Assembly: GCA_038501625.1 (NCBI GenBank)
Contig: JAZAYU010000113.1
Span: 806,001-870,000, forward strand
Direction: 5' to 3'
Source of the DNA: Corbicula japonica
Lineage: Eukaryota; Mollusca; Bivalvia; Venerida; Cyrenidae
Length of the DNA stretch: 64,000 nucleotides
Below the pieces are notes generated by a model that was given only the letters and a program-made list of their open reading frames with translations, was not told where the DNA came from and did no database searches. Below, piece after piece: positions 24,688 through 34,909 of the stretch. Made by a program: the position numbers and the translations under genes. Numbering within the stretch: position 1 is the stretch's first letter; every line of letters starts with the position of its first letter.

Positions 24688-24880
24688 TGTTATGTTTATG
24701 ATAACATACAGAGTATACAGCACGTGAATGTAATATATTCTACTTATAAGCCACGCCTCTGTACCTGTCTGTCTACATTGTATCTTCTGTTATAGCCGCC
24801 TTGTTATTGTTATTCTATGCAGTATTAAATAGTCTCTTAAACAGTCAAGGTGTTGATCATTTCTAAGTAAATACATAACA
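24688..24880 (+). repeat. 5' LTR of nested short-LTR element
   Basis: 193 bp, identical length to 27681-27873, with an internal inverted start TGTTATG-TTATGATAACA-like. Preceded by the target duplication AAAGC. Confidence 0.95.
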
Positions 24881-24991
24881 AATTGGCGACGAGAATTACC
24901 AGTTGAACGAACTCACTTGAAATTCCAATTGTTTTGCAATTGTGGGATTTTATCCATAAACATTTATGTGCGTAAAATTCTTATTGTGAAG

Positions 24992-25669
24992 ATGTCGTTG
25001 TTACTTGGGACAATTAATCCATTTGACAGTAGCACGGATAATTGGATTTCGTATGAAGAGAGACTTGAACAGTATTTCTTAGTAAATGACGTGGACGACG
25101 AAAAGAAAGTCGCAGCCTTGCTCACGTTACTCGGTGATAGGACATATTCATTGTTACGTAATCTAACATCTCCAGACAAACCTTCTACAAAAACGTATGT
25201 AGAATTGAGCAGAATTCTCCGGGCGCATTTGTCACCTAAGCCTGTGTTGATAGCCGAGAGATTCCGTTTTCACAAACGACAACAGTCAACTGGAGAGAGT
25301 GTTAAGGACTATGTCGCAGAATTACGTAAATTGTCCGAATACTGTGAATTTAGAGACAGTCTTGAAGACACACTGAGAGATAGATTTGTCTGTGGTCTCC
25401 GAGACGAGAATGTACAAAGGAAGCTTTTATCCATTCAATACCTTACTCTTCAAAAAGCTATCGACATTGCTACGGCGATGGAAACGGCTTCGAAAGATGC
25501 AGCTGAATTGAGGTCCGCGGCATCTGGGGCAAATATCGCTAAAAGTAAGCGACCTAAACAGACTAAAGCGAAAAGGAAGAAACAACATAAGAAAGCCGAC
25601 GACCAGAAAGAAAAAGTAAGCTGTGTGCATTGTGGTAAGGACAACACAAATCGGAGAAGTGCAGATTGA
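24992..25669 (+). CDS. gag of the nested Gypsy element
   Basis: 225 residues from the ATG at 24992 (MSLLLGTINPF). Gag forms the particle that packages element RNA. The middle carries the retrotransposon gag core (SYEERLEQYFLVND, VKDYVAELRKLSEYCEF, LRDRFVCGLRDE). The C-terminus is Lys-rich and enters a zinc knuckle, CVHCGKDN, which breaks off because the frame changes there. The remaining H and C of the knuckle lie in the pol frame one base back. A frame change inside a knuckle is more likely a one-base deletion than programmed frameshifting, so the gene is probably slightly truncated. Confidence 0.85.
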   Translation: MSLLLGTINPFDSSTDNWISYEERLEQYFLVNDVDDEKKVAALLTLLGDRTYSLLRNLTSPDKPSTKTYVELSRILRAHLSPKPVLIAERFRFHKRQQSTGESVKDYVAELRKLSEYCEFRDSLEDTLRDRFVCGLRDENVQRKLLSIQYLTLQKAIDIATAMETASKDAAELRSAASGANIAKSKRPKQTKAKRKKQHKKADDQKEKVSCVHCGKDNTNRRSAD

Positions 25670-27063
25670 AGAACGTGACATGCTACAAGTGTAAAGAAAA
25701 AGGAAACATTTCTCGCATTTGCAAGAAATCGGTAAATGCACTGGATGATGACGTAAGTTGGGTTAATTCAGTGAAAAGTAAACCAGCCAAAATAATGATT
25801 TGTCCATTATTAAATGGCAAACCAGTGAAGATGGAATTGGATACAGGTTCATCTGTCACGTTGATGAACTACAATGACTTTCTGTCAAGTTTTGGCAAGG
25901 TGAACTTGAAACCCTCAACAACAATTCTGAAAACGTATTCAGGAGAAGTCATTAAACAAGTTGGAGTTGCGAATGTTACCGTCAGCTATAATGGCCAGAA
26001 GAAGAACTTAAAGCTACACGTTGTGAAAGGAAACGGTGCAGCATTGTTCGGGCGAGACTGGCTTCAGGAAATAAAGCTCGACTGGTCAAAACTCCTTAAT
26101 GTGAATTCAGTGCGAAGTGGCAACAATCTGCAAGACATCCTGTCAAAACACTCTGATGTTTTCAAGGACGGTATAGGAAAGCTTAAGGGAATTAAGGCGT
26201 CACTTACGTTGAAAGAAAACGCAAAACCCAAATTCTTGAAAGCAAGACCAGTGCCGTATGCGCTCAGACCGAAGATAGAGGAAGAGCTGGATAACCTTGA
26301 AAGGCAGGGAATTATTTCCAAAGTGAACACCGGTGAATGGGCTACGCCAATTGTTCCAGTGGTGAAACCAAACGGAAGTGTCCGGATATGTGGTGATTTT
26401 AAGGTCACTGTCAATCAAGCTCTTGAGGTTGACAAATACCCGCTTCCGCGTGTTGAGGATATATTTGCTAATCTTTCGCCGGGACAAAAGTTTACAAAAT
26501 TGGATTTACGGCAGGCGTATCTATATTTGGAAGTTGATGATGAAAGCAAGAAATTGCTAACAATTAACACACATAGAGGATTATACTCAATGTGCAGATT
26601 AGTGTATGGTGTGTCAGCAGCTCCATCAATATGGCAGCGCACCATTGAACAGGTGTTGCAAGGAATTAATGGAGTACAGTGCATTCTAGATGATATGGTC
26701 ATTACCGGGGCAACTGATGAACAACATTTACAGACACTAGACATGGTTTTGTCAAGATTATCTGATTTTGGATTACGTGTTAATAAAGACAAATGTGTAT
26801 TTTTCAAGGATCGAATTTCATACTGTGGTCATGAGATTGACAAAGAAGGATTGTGGAAAAGCAAAGAGAAAATTGATGCAGTGCTTAACAGTCCGAGACC
26901 GCACAATGTTACAACTTTGCGTTCTTATCTTGGCCTACTCAATTATTACCACCGATTCTTGCCAAATCTTTCCACCGTAGTGAAACCTCTAAACGAATTG
27001 TTAGAGAAAAATAGGAAATTCGAATGGTCTGCTAAATGCGAAGCCGCGTTCGTACAAAATTGA
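25666..27063 (+). CDS. protease and reverse transcriptase of the nested element
   Basis: The frame opens with a second zinc knuckle (CYKCKEKGNISRIC; the usual His is Asn), then an aspartic protease (MELDTGSSVTLMN), then RT: VRICGDFKVTVNQ, TKLDLRQAYLYLEV, LVYGVSAAPSIWQ and the catalytic box CILDDMVITG, where the residue before L-D-D is Ile instead of Tyr/Phe. It continues to the connection domain (YCGHEIDKEGLW, LGLLNYYHRFLPN, LNELLEKN) and stops at the very start of RNase H (FEWSAKCEAAF). About 465 codons without a stop. The pol product is cut short by an internal deletion. Confidence 0.9.
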   Translation: MKNVTCYKCKEKGNISRICKKSVNALDDDVSWVNSVKSKPAKIMICPLLNGKPVKMELDTGSSVTLMNYNDFLSSFGKVNLKPSTTILKTYSGEVIKQVGVANVTVSYNGQKKNLKLHVVKGNGAALFGRDWLQEIKLDWSKLLNVNSVRSGNNLQDILSKHSDVFKDGIGKLKGIKASLTLKENAKPKFLKARPVPYALRPKIEEELDNLERQGIISKVNTGEWATPIVPVVKPNGSVRICGDFKVTVNQALEVDKYPLPRVEDIFANLSPGQKFTKLDLRQAYLYLEVDDESKKLLTINTHRGLYSMCRLVYGVSAAPSIWQRTIEQVLQGINGVQCILDDMVITGATDEQHLQTLDMVLSRLSDFGLRVNKDKCVFFKDRISYCGHEIDKEGLWKSKEKIDAVLNSPRPHNVTTLRSYLGLLNYYHRFLPNLSTVVKPLNELLEKNRKFEWSAKCEAAFVQN

Positions 27064-27382
27064 TGTAGGGTATGGAATATTGTGGAGGAGACATGCGGAT
27101 CAGTTGAGAAATTCTGAAATTACGCAAAGTCCGCAAGAAATCGTACGTTCTCCAGAATTTCATGATAACATTGCTCCCTCATCATTTTCACATGATATGA
27201 TTCAGCCGAATAATGACCCGATGGTCATAAACAAACAGATTCCGTTGGAAATATCTGAGAGGCAAGATAAACCGCAAAGCACACCCATTGTTAACGATGA
27301 TAAACAGACAGAAATGTCGAGTTTTAATGAAAGGAGCTATCCACAGAGGGCGAGGAAACCTCCAGATCGTTTTACATTGTAG
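27062..27382 (+). pseudogene. C-terminal tail of integrase after internal deletion
   Basis: Right after the pol stop, in another frame, the sequence reads DVGYGILWRRHADQLRN, the W-R-R-H-x-D-Q-L-R signature at the end of integrases in this clade of Gypsy elements. It goes on with a polar tail ending in YPQRARKPPDRF. The RNase H domain, the zinc-binding domain and the catalytic core are absent. The deletion junction therefore lies near 27052-27062. Confidence 0.85.
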
Positions 27383-27680
27383 ATAAATGTATTAACTGAG
27401 ACAGTTCTCACGTGCATTAATGAGACTCTTTATCTCTCAAGTGAAACTCCTCTTAACATGTAATTACCTTGGAATTACTATCTAATGGTTTTATTTGTTT
27501 TTAATTGGTGTGATGTTTTCCAGGACAGTTAGTAATTTTACTTGACTTATCTGCTATTATTACTAGAGACAGAACGTTGATCTTTGGTTTATTTTAAAGC
27601 AGCACATTCATGTTTTGTCGATAATGTGTTTAGTGAAAATTGATTTTTAAACATACGAGTTTAAATTTAAAAGGGGAGAG

Positions 27681-27873
27681 TGTTATGTTTATGATAACAT
27701 ACAGAGTATACAGCACGTGAATGTAATATATTCTACTTATAAGCCACACCTCTGTACCTGTCTGTCTACATTGTATCTTCTGTTATAGCCGCCTTGTTAT
27801 TGTTATTCTATGCAGTATTAAATAGTCTCTTAAACAGTCAAGGTGTTGATCATTTCTAAGTAAATACATAACA
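27681..27873 (+). repeat. 3' LTR of nested short-LTR element
   Basis: Matches 24688-24880 along its full length; one visible difference is CACACC for CACGCC. Preceded by a purine tract at 27670-27680 and followed by AAAGC. The 300 bp between 27383 and 27669 are noncoding 3' leader. Confidence 0.95.
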
Positions 27874-27878
27874 AAAGC

Positions 27879-30790
27879 ATACAAGCTCTAAGGGGTAGGT
27901 AGTATGAACATTGACCAGTGGTGCTCTTGCTCCTGTATTTGTCTTTCTCCTTAAGCATCTGTCACAAGAAGCTACCCAATGTCCAATGTCCTTTGCCATG
28001 CCAGGTCAAAAGAACCTGTCTCTGACAAGTCTCAGAGTTCTCTCTTTCCCTGGGTGACCTATATCACTGTGAAGGCCCTTCAGAATATCTTCCTTGTAGT
28101 GATCTGGAATCACTAATTGTTCCAATGTTCTGTCATTTTCTTCAACTTCTCTAAATAAAATTCCTCTTTTGATTTTTAAATGATTGAAGTTTCTTTTCAT
28201 TGTAAGGTCTTCTTTGGTGAGATTCTTGTCTAATATCTGTTGGTCAATTACTGCTTTTCTCCATCGCTCTATTATTGGATCTCCTCTTTGTCTTTTTCTA
28301 ATTTCTCTCATTTCTAATTGTGCCATAGGTTGTCCTGGATTTTCAGTTGCCTCAATTATGTTGATGTTCATAGTTGGTAATGTCTCCCAGTATGATGGTG
28401 TCATTGAGCTACAGACAGCTTTCACTACTTGATCCTCAACTTTGATTGTGTCAGATTCTTCAGTATGGGGGTATCGACTCATAGCATCTGCATCTGTGTT
28501 CTTAATTCCTGCACGATAGTAGATGTCAAAGTCATACTGCCCCAAAGCTGCTGCCCATCGCTGCCCTGTTGCGTCTAGCTTAGCTGAAGTTAACACATAT
28601 GTCAGTGGATTATTGTCTGTAAGTACCACAAAATGATTCGAAGCCAAATATTCTGAAAATTTCTCTGTAACTGCCCACTTTAAAGCCAAAAATTCTAGTT
28701 TATATGCCGAATAGTTTTTTTCAGATCTAGATAATGCTCGACTGGCATATGCGATAACCCTTTTTTGGTCTCCTTGCTCTTGGTACAGCACAGCTCCTAG
28801 ACCCTGAGATGATGCATCTGTATGCAATTCAAATGGTCTCTGAAAATCAGGGTAAGCTAGTATGGGTGGCGATGAAAGTGTGATTTTCAGTTGGTCAAAG
28901 ATCTGTTCTCTATCGGTCCAACACCACTCTTTTGGAGTCTCTTTAGTTGATTTCTTCTTTCTGGTTGGGTGTGGAACAAGTTCTGAAAGTGGTCTTGTAA
29001 TTTTACTAAAATCCTTAATGAAGCGTCTGTAGTACCCTGCGAATGAAAGAAATGAATGGAGTTCTTCAGGTGTTTTAGGTGTTGGTCAATTTCTGATTTT
29101 ATCAATTTTAGATGGATCAGTTTCAATTCCTTCGTCACTGACTACGTGTCCGAGAAAGTTAATCCGAGTTTTGAAAAAGAAACATTTGTCTGCTGCGAGT
29201 TTTAAACTACATTCTTTGAGCCGTGTGAACACTTCATCAATACGTTGTAGATGTTCTTCAAATGTTTTGCTGAAAATGATAAGGTCGTCCAGATAAATGA
29301 CACATATATTCATGTTTAAATTTCCGAGGCACTCCTCCATAAGCCGTTGGTAGGTGGCAGGACTGTTCGTTAATCCAAAGGGCATTTTATTGTATTCCCA
29401 AAAACCAAGGGGACCTACAGTAAATGATGTACGAGGCTAGTGTTCTTCTTCCACCTCCACTTGGTGGTACCCAGATTTCATATCTATGGTTGAGAAATAT
29501 CTTGCACCATGTAAACAATCAAACACTTCTTCAATGCGAGGTAATGCGTAGGAATCCTTAACTGTTCTTTCATTTAACATCCTGTAATCTACACAGAGTC
29601 TTAACTTGCCATTCTTTTTTCTAACCAGTACTATATTCGAAGCCCATGGTGATTTAGACGGTCTTATTATTCCACATGCCAAAAGTTGTTCTAGGTGTTG
29701 TCTTACTTCTTCTATCATGTTGGGTGGAATGCGTCTGTGCCTCTGTTTAAAAGGTGTTTCATCCAAAAGATCAATTCTATGTTTGATTTTGTTGCACTGT
29801 CTAATATCCATGTCATTAATTGAAAAAATATCCTTGTGTTTCAGTAAAAGATTCCTTAACTGTCGTTTTTGTTGTTCATCCAAAAGGTTATCCTCATCTA
29901 TGTTTAATTCTTCAACTATCTTTTGCCTTTGTCTGTCTAATTCCTCTTTTTCTATCCTGTTAAAAACCTCTTCTGTTACTTCTACTGGTTGGATTTCACA
30001 TATTATCTCTTTTGGTGATATTACAGCTGTATTAGTACTCAAATTGGATAGTGTAACTGAAATATCCAAATTCTTCCCATATTCATATTTTATAACTCCT
30101 GGTGTCAAATCTATGTAATCAGGTATTGCTGAATCTTCAGTCTCTTGTAAGATAGCTGTAGTGACAGGGTGATCTATCTCTTTATCTAAGTATGCTTTTA
30201 CCTGAATTGTTTCATTAGGTTTCAGTATAACCTTATGGGGCATTGCACTTCTGACTATTGCTATTCTGTTCTTATTTTTGTTGAGTGCTTTTTCACGCAC
30301 AACCATTGTTCTAAAACAAAGATACCATGGTATATGTAGGTTGGCCTTCTGTAAGAATTGGTTTCCATGAGTGTCCTTACACTTTTGAAGAAGTTCCTTT
30401 AAGATGTTTGTCCCTAAGATAACATGTGTTTTTGAAGAATAATTCGTATCAGGTGCGACTAAAAGTAAACATGTCTGTTGTGTAGAATCTGGAAGTCCTT
30501 TGGTGATTACTAAATCTGTCTCAATATATCCTAAATAAGGTAATTTCTGGCCATCTGCGCATTCAATGTTAAGTATTCCTTTAATTGGTTGTAAGTTTGT
30601 TGTTTCTTGAAGATAGTTGTTTCATAAAAGTTTTGTGAAATGACGCTTACACAACTGCCAGTATCTAATAAGGCTGTAGCTGGGTAATTGTTGATCAAAA
30701 TTTGAGCTTCATTGGTTTCTCCAACTAATTTGGGATCTTTGAGATCAGTGCTCATGTTTGATCCCTTAACAAGGGCACTTAATCTTTTAA
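27879..30790 (-). pseudogene. pol of the outer Gypsy: protease, RT, RNase H, integrase start
   Basis: The frame entered by a -1 shift at 30785-30791 carries protease (ATALLDTGSCVSVIS). Near 30600 there is a one-base frame change, after which pol stays in one frame down to the nested insertion. RT blocks: KLRLCVDYRMLN, YFSTIDMKSGYHQVEV, MPFGLTNSPATYQ and catalytic VIYLDDLIIFS. RNase H: HTDASSQGLGAVLY and VVLTDNNPLTYV. Integrase zinc-binding: GLHSDIGHPGKE then SCDRCLRR. Three in-frame stops interrupt it: TAG at 29437-29439, TGA at 29086-29088 and TGA at 28006-28008, the last two at positions where Trp is expected. Hence inactive. 23177-24682 continues it. Confidence 0.92.
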
Positions 30791-30791
30791 A
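30747..30791 (-). promoter_or_regulatory. Programmed -1 frameshift signal at gag/pol
   Basis: On the minus strand the gag frame reads GAT TTA AAA GAT TAA. The heptamer T TTA AAA (30791-30785) is a canonical slippery site and lies one sense codon before the gag stop. Slipping back one base gives the frame that leads to protease. Five bases after the heptamer comes a stem-loop: inner stem CCCTT / AAGGG with loop GTT, extended by AGTG / CACT with a bulge (30779-30747). Spacing and layout match known retroelement -1 signals. Not tested. Confidence 0.75.
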
Positions 30792-31954
30792 TCCTTCTTC
30801 GGACAATCTCTGACCATATGTCCTTTTTGATTGCAGATGAAGCATAGCCCTTGAAAGGTCTGTGACGCCAAGGGTCTATTTGGCTTGTATTCTCCTCGGC
30901 CTCTTCCTCCTCTATTCCCTCTAAATCTTCCTCTTCCTCTAAATCCTCGCCGTCCACCATAATATGTGCCTTGTTGTTGTTGCTGTTGTTGTTTCTCTGT
31001 GTCCTTCTCCTTCTGCAGCTGATCTATCTTATTGTGAAGTTGCATGACAATATCTTTTAATTGCTCCATCTCACTTTTCTCTTCCTTCTTGTCTCTGTAC
31101 TGAGCAGCATGACATGTCTTAGATTTTATCTCAGACTCTGGTGTCTTCAAGTCAGCTTCTAGTTTCCTCAATTCCATTTTAAATGAATCGTAGTCAGTAA
31201 TGGTCTCACTTTTGTATAGTGCAATGTGTCTCAATTCTGTATTAAGGCCTTGATATAAAGCTTCCTGAAGAAAACTATCATCATTTCGTATTGCACCTAA
31301 ATGTATGGCCTGTGCATAAATCTCTTCTAACTTGGAGGCAAATGTGTTAACACTATCTGTACCTTGGGTGCACGCATAAAATTTTCTAAGAATAGTTTGC
31401 TTATTATCTATGCTTCCATAAGTACTGTTAAGCTTTCTGATTACTTCCTTAACTGTTGTATCCATATCTAAATGCCTAACTATTTCGCCTGCTGTTCCCT
31501 TAGCAGCTCTCCTAATACCAAACAGTATCTCTTCTTCTGTAAATATCTTGTCAGCAATTAATGCCTCAATTTCAAACTTAAAAGTTTCCCAAGATACTTC
31601 ACCCTTGTCTTTCTCTCCAAAGAAATATGACAATTTTGGAAAACGAAAGTTAACTGGAGTCTTTGGTCGCACATCTGGTTCAATAAATGACAAAGAAGTT
31701 CTGGTGGTAGTCGGTACTGTGCTAACAGGTAGTGAGAATGGTTTAACAAAGGGTTCCTCTTCTTTTACTCCTGTAGCCTCAACTCGTCGTTGTCTTCCTC
31801 GAATGAATCGAATAATGTCATCAGGATCCTCTCTTTCTGGGTCTAAACCCATTTTGCTTAATGCATCTAATAAATATCTCTCCCTCTCTGTTGTTTCATG
31901 TTTCTCCTCAGTACCCCCTGTGGCTCCAAGTTCCTCTGGGTTCTTGTCAGTCAT
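30779..31954 (-). CDS. gag of the outer Gypsy element, intact frame
   Basis: 391 residues from the ATG at 31952-31954 without a break. Gag packages the element's RNA. An acidic N-terminus is followed by the gag core (FPKLSYFFGEKDKGEVSWE, LNSTYGSIDNKQ, LYQGLNTELRHIALYK), a coiled-coil stretch, a poly-Gln run (~330-336), an Arg/Gly-rich RNA-binding stretch (~340-362) and one CCHC zinc knuckle CFICNQKGHMVRDC at 371-384. It is the only fully open frame of the element. Its last codons overlap the slippery heptamer that feeds pol. Confidence 0.9.
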   Translation of the reverse strand: MTDKNPEELGATGGTEEKHETTERERYLLDALSKMGLDPEREDPDDIIRFIRGRQRRVEATGVKEEEPFVKPFSLPVSTVPTTTRTSLSFIEPDVRPKTPVNFRFPKLSYFFGEKDKGEVSWETFKFEIEALIADKIFTEEEILFGIRRAAKGTAGEIVRHLDMDTTVKEVIRKLNSTYGSIDNKQTILRKFYACTQGTDSVNTFASKLEEIYAQAIHLGAIRNDDSFLQEALYQGLNTELRHIALYKSETITDYDSFKMELRKLEADLKTPESEIKSKTCHAAQYRDKKEEKSEMEQLKDIVMQLHNKIDQLQKEKDTEKQQQQQQQGTYYGGRRGFRGRGRFRGNRGGRGRGEYKPNRPLASQTFQGLCFICNQKGHMVRDCPKKDLKD

Positions 31955-34476
31955 CTTTTACACTCAGCAGTGTACAATAAATATAAAGTAATCACTTATT
32001 TCTGAATGGATTACACTATTTCACTGAGAAATTGTTACCTAGTATACTATTGCGCTTATTTTTTACACATAAGTCCTTATAGCACTAAGTCAATCACGAT
32101 TTGAAGTAAATTTCTTCCGTTGATGTAAAATATTTCAGTTAGTTCACTAAAGCACTAATAACTGTTCACATAGTTCACTATAGCACTAATGATTATTCAG
32201 ATAGTTCACTATAGCACTGAAAATAAATCAGATAGTTCACTATAGCACTATTAATGGTTCAGATAAATCACTAATGCACTGAATATATTTCACATAAATC
32301 ACTTTTGCACTAAGTATATTTCACATAAATCACTTAAGCACTGAGTATATTTCACTTAAATCACTTAAGCACTGAATATATTTCAGATAATTCTATTCAT
32401 CACTCAACTATTCCACTAAGTGTAATGTCAACACGGAGTACACATTCCGTACATTGCAGAATTGATTAACACTATGTATTTTAATTAATAATCGGAAAGT
32501 CCGATTATTAAATTAATTAACTTCCAATAAGTCAATTCACTTACTACACTTAAGTTCACCAAATAGTTAATTCACTAGTACATTGCCCTCAAGCAATAAG
32601 ATAATTCACAAATCACTTGGCTAAGTATTTACTTAATGTCCATGAGCACTGTCAATTTCCTGTGCACATAAGTTAATTCACTGTTGCACCGATGTGAAAT
32701 AAGTCAATATAGCATTTACAATTTAAAAGGTTGTTGTTGTCATGTATCACATCACCACAAAATGTTCCAGTAAACATTCACATTTTATTTTTTTTTTTAA
32801 ATCACGGGATCAAAAAATTTAAATATATACCAGTACTTATTAACTATTTCCTCCCCTCCACAATTAAAAAATTAATTGCTTTTATTTATTTTATTTTTTA
32901 ATTCAATTTCTCAAAAGAATTGATGGATAAACTGAAAAGAGAAAATCTTATAACAACAATGGCTATTTCACTGCAGGTATTTTAATATAGGTATTTTAAC
33001 TTTTTATGGTTGTATGGGGATTATAAGACTATATAGGTTTCTAATTTATTGCATGTTGCAATATATACCTGTTTAAAGAACAAGCTGCACAAATTATTCC
33101 CAAAGAATAAGTCTATCACTACATTGTTGTGTTTACTACAAAATACTACAGTTGTATTGACCTGATTACTTGTAAGTAATGTCAAAGTTCAACTGTCAGT
33201 CTTCAACCAATCAATAAGTAGCAAGTGCCTATGACATCACACAGGTAAAAATCAATTGGCCAATAGGAGATGAGATTCCCAATGAATGGTAATGACCTTA
33301 CAACGGTTAAATTCAATTATCCAATAGGACTTGGAATACCAAAAGCAATTCTAAAATGAGGTCATCTATGAATGGAACAGCTGATTCAATGGCAATACAA
33401 AATTTCTCTATGTATTCAATGTAATAAATACTTAAAATTTACTGAAAAATCTTATCAAATATAATTTAACTTGAAATTTAAATAATGATCTAATTTAAAT
33501 TTTGTAGGATTATGAAAAGTTTCTTATCAATTTGCCAACCCTTAAATGTAAACAAAAGTCTTGACTGAAATGTCAACAAATATGTATCAAAATTAGGTCA
33601 ATTTACATCTTTTGAACTGAATTCAATGAAGCAGCATATTGTAAAGAAGACTAAGAAATAAGATGCTTGCTAGAATTTTGGAGTATTAGTAAAGCTCCTT
33701 CACCAGTTAATGCTGGGAAATTAATTATGCATGCAATGTGATTTCCTTTCTTACATTTCTTACAATATCACACTAGAATATATCAGAAACTGCAGTTTGT
33801 TTTCATTGACAGACTGGTATAACAAACTTAAATTTGGTATAGAAACAGTACTGTTACTGTGTACTTATGAAAAAATAAATTACAAGTGTAAAACTGCAAT
33901 TTATGAGTATATTGACAAATTCATAGTACTCACGAATATATTATATATGCATAGGTGTATCTTGACTCTTGGCCACTAGAATACTTAGTCCACACAAACA
34001 CTAAGTGAATGTCAATTCTGTTTTCACATTTCATTCAAAGTCTGTCCTCCAATTGATATCCCTGATGAAAAGTCAATGCGTCCTCCCCAAACGACTCCTA
34101 CCGAACTCCCAAGAAACGTAAATATCCTCGTCTTCCCTGATGGCGTTTCCAAGATCGACGACTTCCACGTCCCTCCGTCCGCTCCAAGGGTTTATTTAAC
34201 GCTTGAAATCCACTGATTACCACAAGATAGGTAAGTCCACCGATGAATCACTACTGAATGACTCTACCAATGACTTAGCATATATATGTGACTTATGTCT
34301 ATTTCACTGGATTCCAATATTCATGTAAATTTAACTGGATTACACCAAAGTAATTTTTAATTTTGCTGCATTACATAAAGTTACTGATAAATGCAGTCCA
34401 CACGTCAAAATATTGACTTTCACTTTAAATATTCACTGTAACAAAGCTTAGTTTCCAAGTGTTCACTTATTAAAAT
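31955..34476 (-). other. Long untranslated leader of the outer Gypsy element
   Basis: About 2.5 kb between primer-binding site and gag without a protein-like frame. It contains tandem ~35-bp repeats (see 32130-32405), a palindromic AATTAAT...CGGAAAGTCCG patch near 32470-32520, two CCAATAGGA motifs (33261, 33320) and a GC-rich block at 34066-34200. Such a long leader is unusual and could hold packaging or promoter functions (inference). Confidence 0.6.
32130..32405 (-). repeat. Degenerate tandem repeats in the Gypsy leader
   Basis: About eight units of 31-39 bp with the consensus core TTCAGATAGTTCACTATAGC and drifted forms such as TTCACATAAATCACTTAAGC. The drift is graded from one side to the other, as in arrays that grow by local duplication. 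Confidence 0.8.
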
Positions 34477-34489
34477 CCGTTGGGCGCCA
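34477..34489 (-). promoter_or_regulatory. Primer-binding site of the outer Gypsy element
   Basis: On the minus strand TGGCGCCCAACGG begins two bases after the end of the 5' LTR. The TGGCGCCC start is the one complementary to the 3' end of tRNA-Lys in several retroelements, so tRNA-Lys is the likely primer (established pattern; not verified against tRNAs here). Confidence 0.75.
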
Positions 34490-34491
34490 AA

Positions 34492-34909
34492 TGTTACCCG
34501 TGCCCTACACCACTATTGAGTTTTTACTAATCAATAAATAACACAAATCCAAGGGTAGGTAAGGTTCATGTTTAATATGTAGTGGAACACTATGGCAAAT
34601 GTCAAACAGCAATTGGCAAAACAAGTGCAGTATACCAAACTAAGGCGATTGGCAACTAATGCAACAAGCCCATGAATTATCCAGTTTCCTAATTTACTAA
34701 GTAAAAATGAATGCTCAATGTGCATCATTACACAATGGCTGACCAAAACGTTCTGGCAAAAATTAACCTCACATGACCCTTACTTTGGAGGGAAATTAAA
34801 CGCTTGAATAATTACAATGGTAATGGAAGGGAGATAACTTCAAAAATGGTAAAACTTAATACAAACTGAATTATCTCTCTTAAATGAATAAAATCTCAAC
34901 TGGGCTACA
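34492..34909 (-). repeat. 5' LTR of the 12.5-kb Gypsy element
   Basis: 418 bp, near-identical to 22371-22786. Followed on the plus strand by the target duplication CATA at 34910-34913. Confidence 0.95.

Larger units (their letters stand above)
24688..27873 (+). mobile_element. Short-LTR Gypsy element nested in the integrase of the outer one
   Basis: 193-bp LTRs (24688-24880, 27681-27873), TGTTATG...ATAACA, are flanked by the 5-bp duplication AAAGC (24683-24687 and 27874-27878). The two LTRs differ at very few positions, so it is young. Internal order is gag, protease, RT, then the tail of integrase: RNase H and nearly all of integrase are missing. A purine run AAAAGGGGAGAG sits before the 3' LTR and ATTGGCGACGAG follows the 5' LTR at the primer-binding position. 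The complete LTRs and target duplication around a deleted interior suggest either a later deletion or that a deleted RNA was moved in trans. Confidence 0.95.
22371..34909 (-). mobile_element. Ty3/Gypsy LTR retrotransposon, 12.5 kb, minus strand
   Basis: Two near-identical ~417-bp LTRs (22371-22786, 34492-34909) with TG...CA ends are flanked by the 4-bp duplication CATA (22367-22370 and 34910-34913). Reading on the minus strand the order is LTR, primer-binding site, a long ~2.5-kb leader, gag, protease, RT, RNase H, integrase, polypurine tract, LTR. RT before integrase defines Ty3/Gypsy. Few LTR differences point to a fairly recent insertion. However, pol has three in-frame stops and several frameshifts, and integrase is split by another retrotransposon, so this copy is inactive. 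No env-like frame is seen. Confidence 0.93.

Noticed and set aside
25620..25675. Programmed frameshift between gag and pol of the nested element
   Set aside because: The frame change falls inside a zinc knuckle, splitting its ligands between frames, and no slippery heptamer is present. A one-base deletion is the better explanation.
31548..31991. Plus-strand 147-codon frame opposite gag
   Set aside because: Antisense shadow of the outer Gypsy gag. The same applies to the plus-strand frame at 29606-30118 opposite pol and the minus-strand frame at 4875-5252 opposite the charged coiled coil.
27681..34909. A CRISPR array or bacterial operon
   Set aside because: Introns, LTR retrotransposons and MITEs show this is animal DNA. 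The regular repeats here are a minisatellite, microsatellites and leader repeats, with no spacer-repeat layout.
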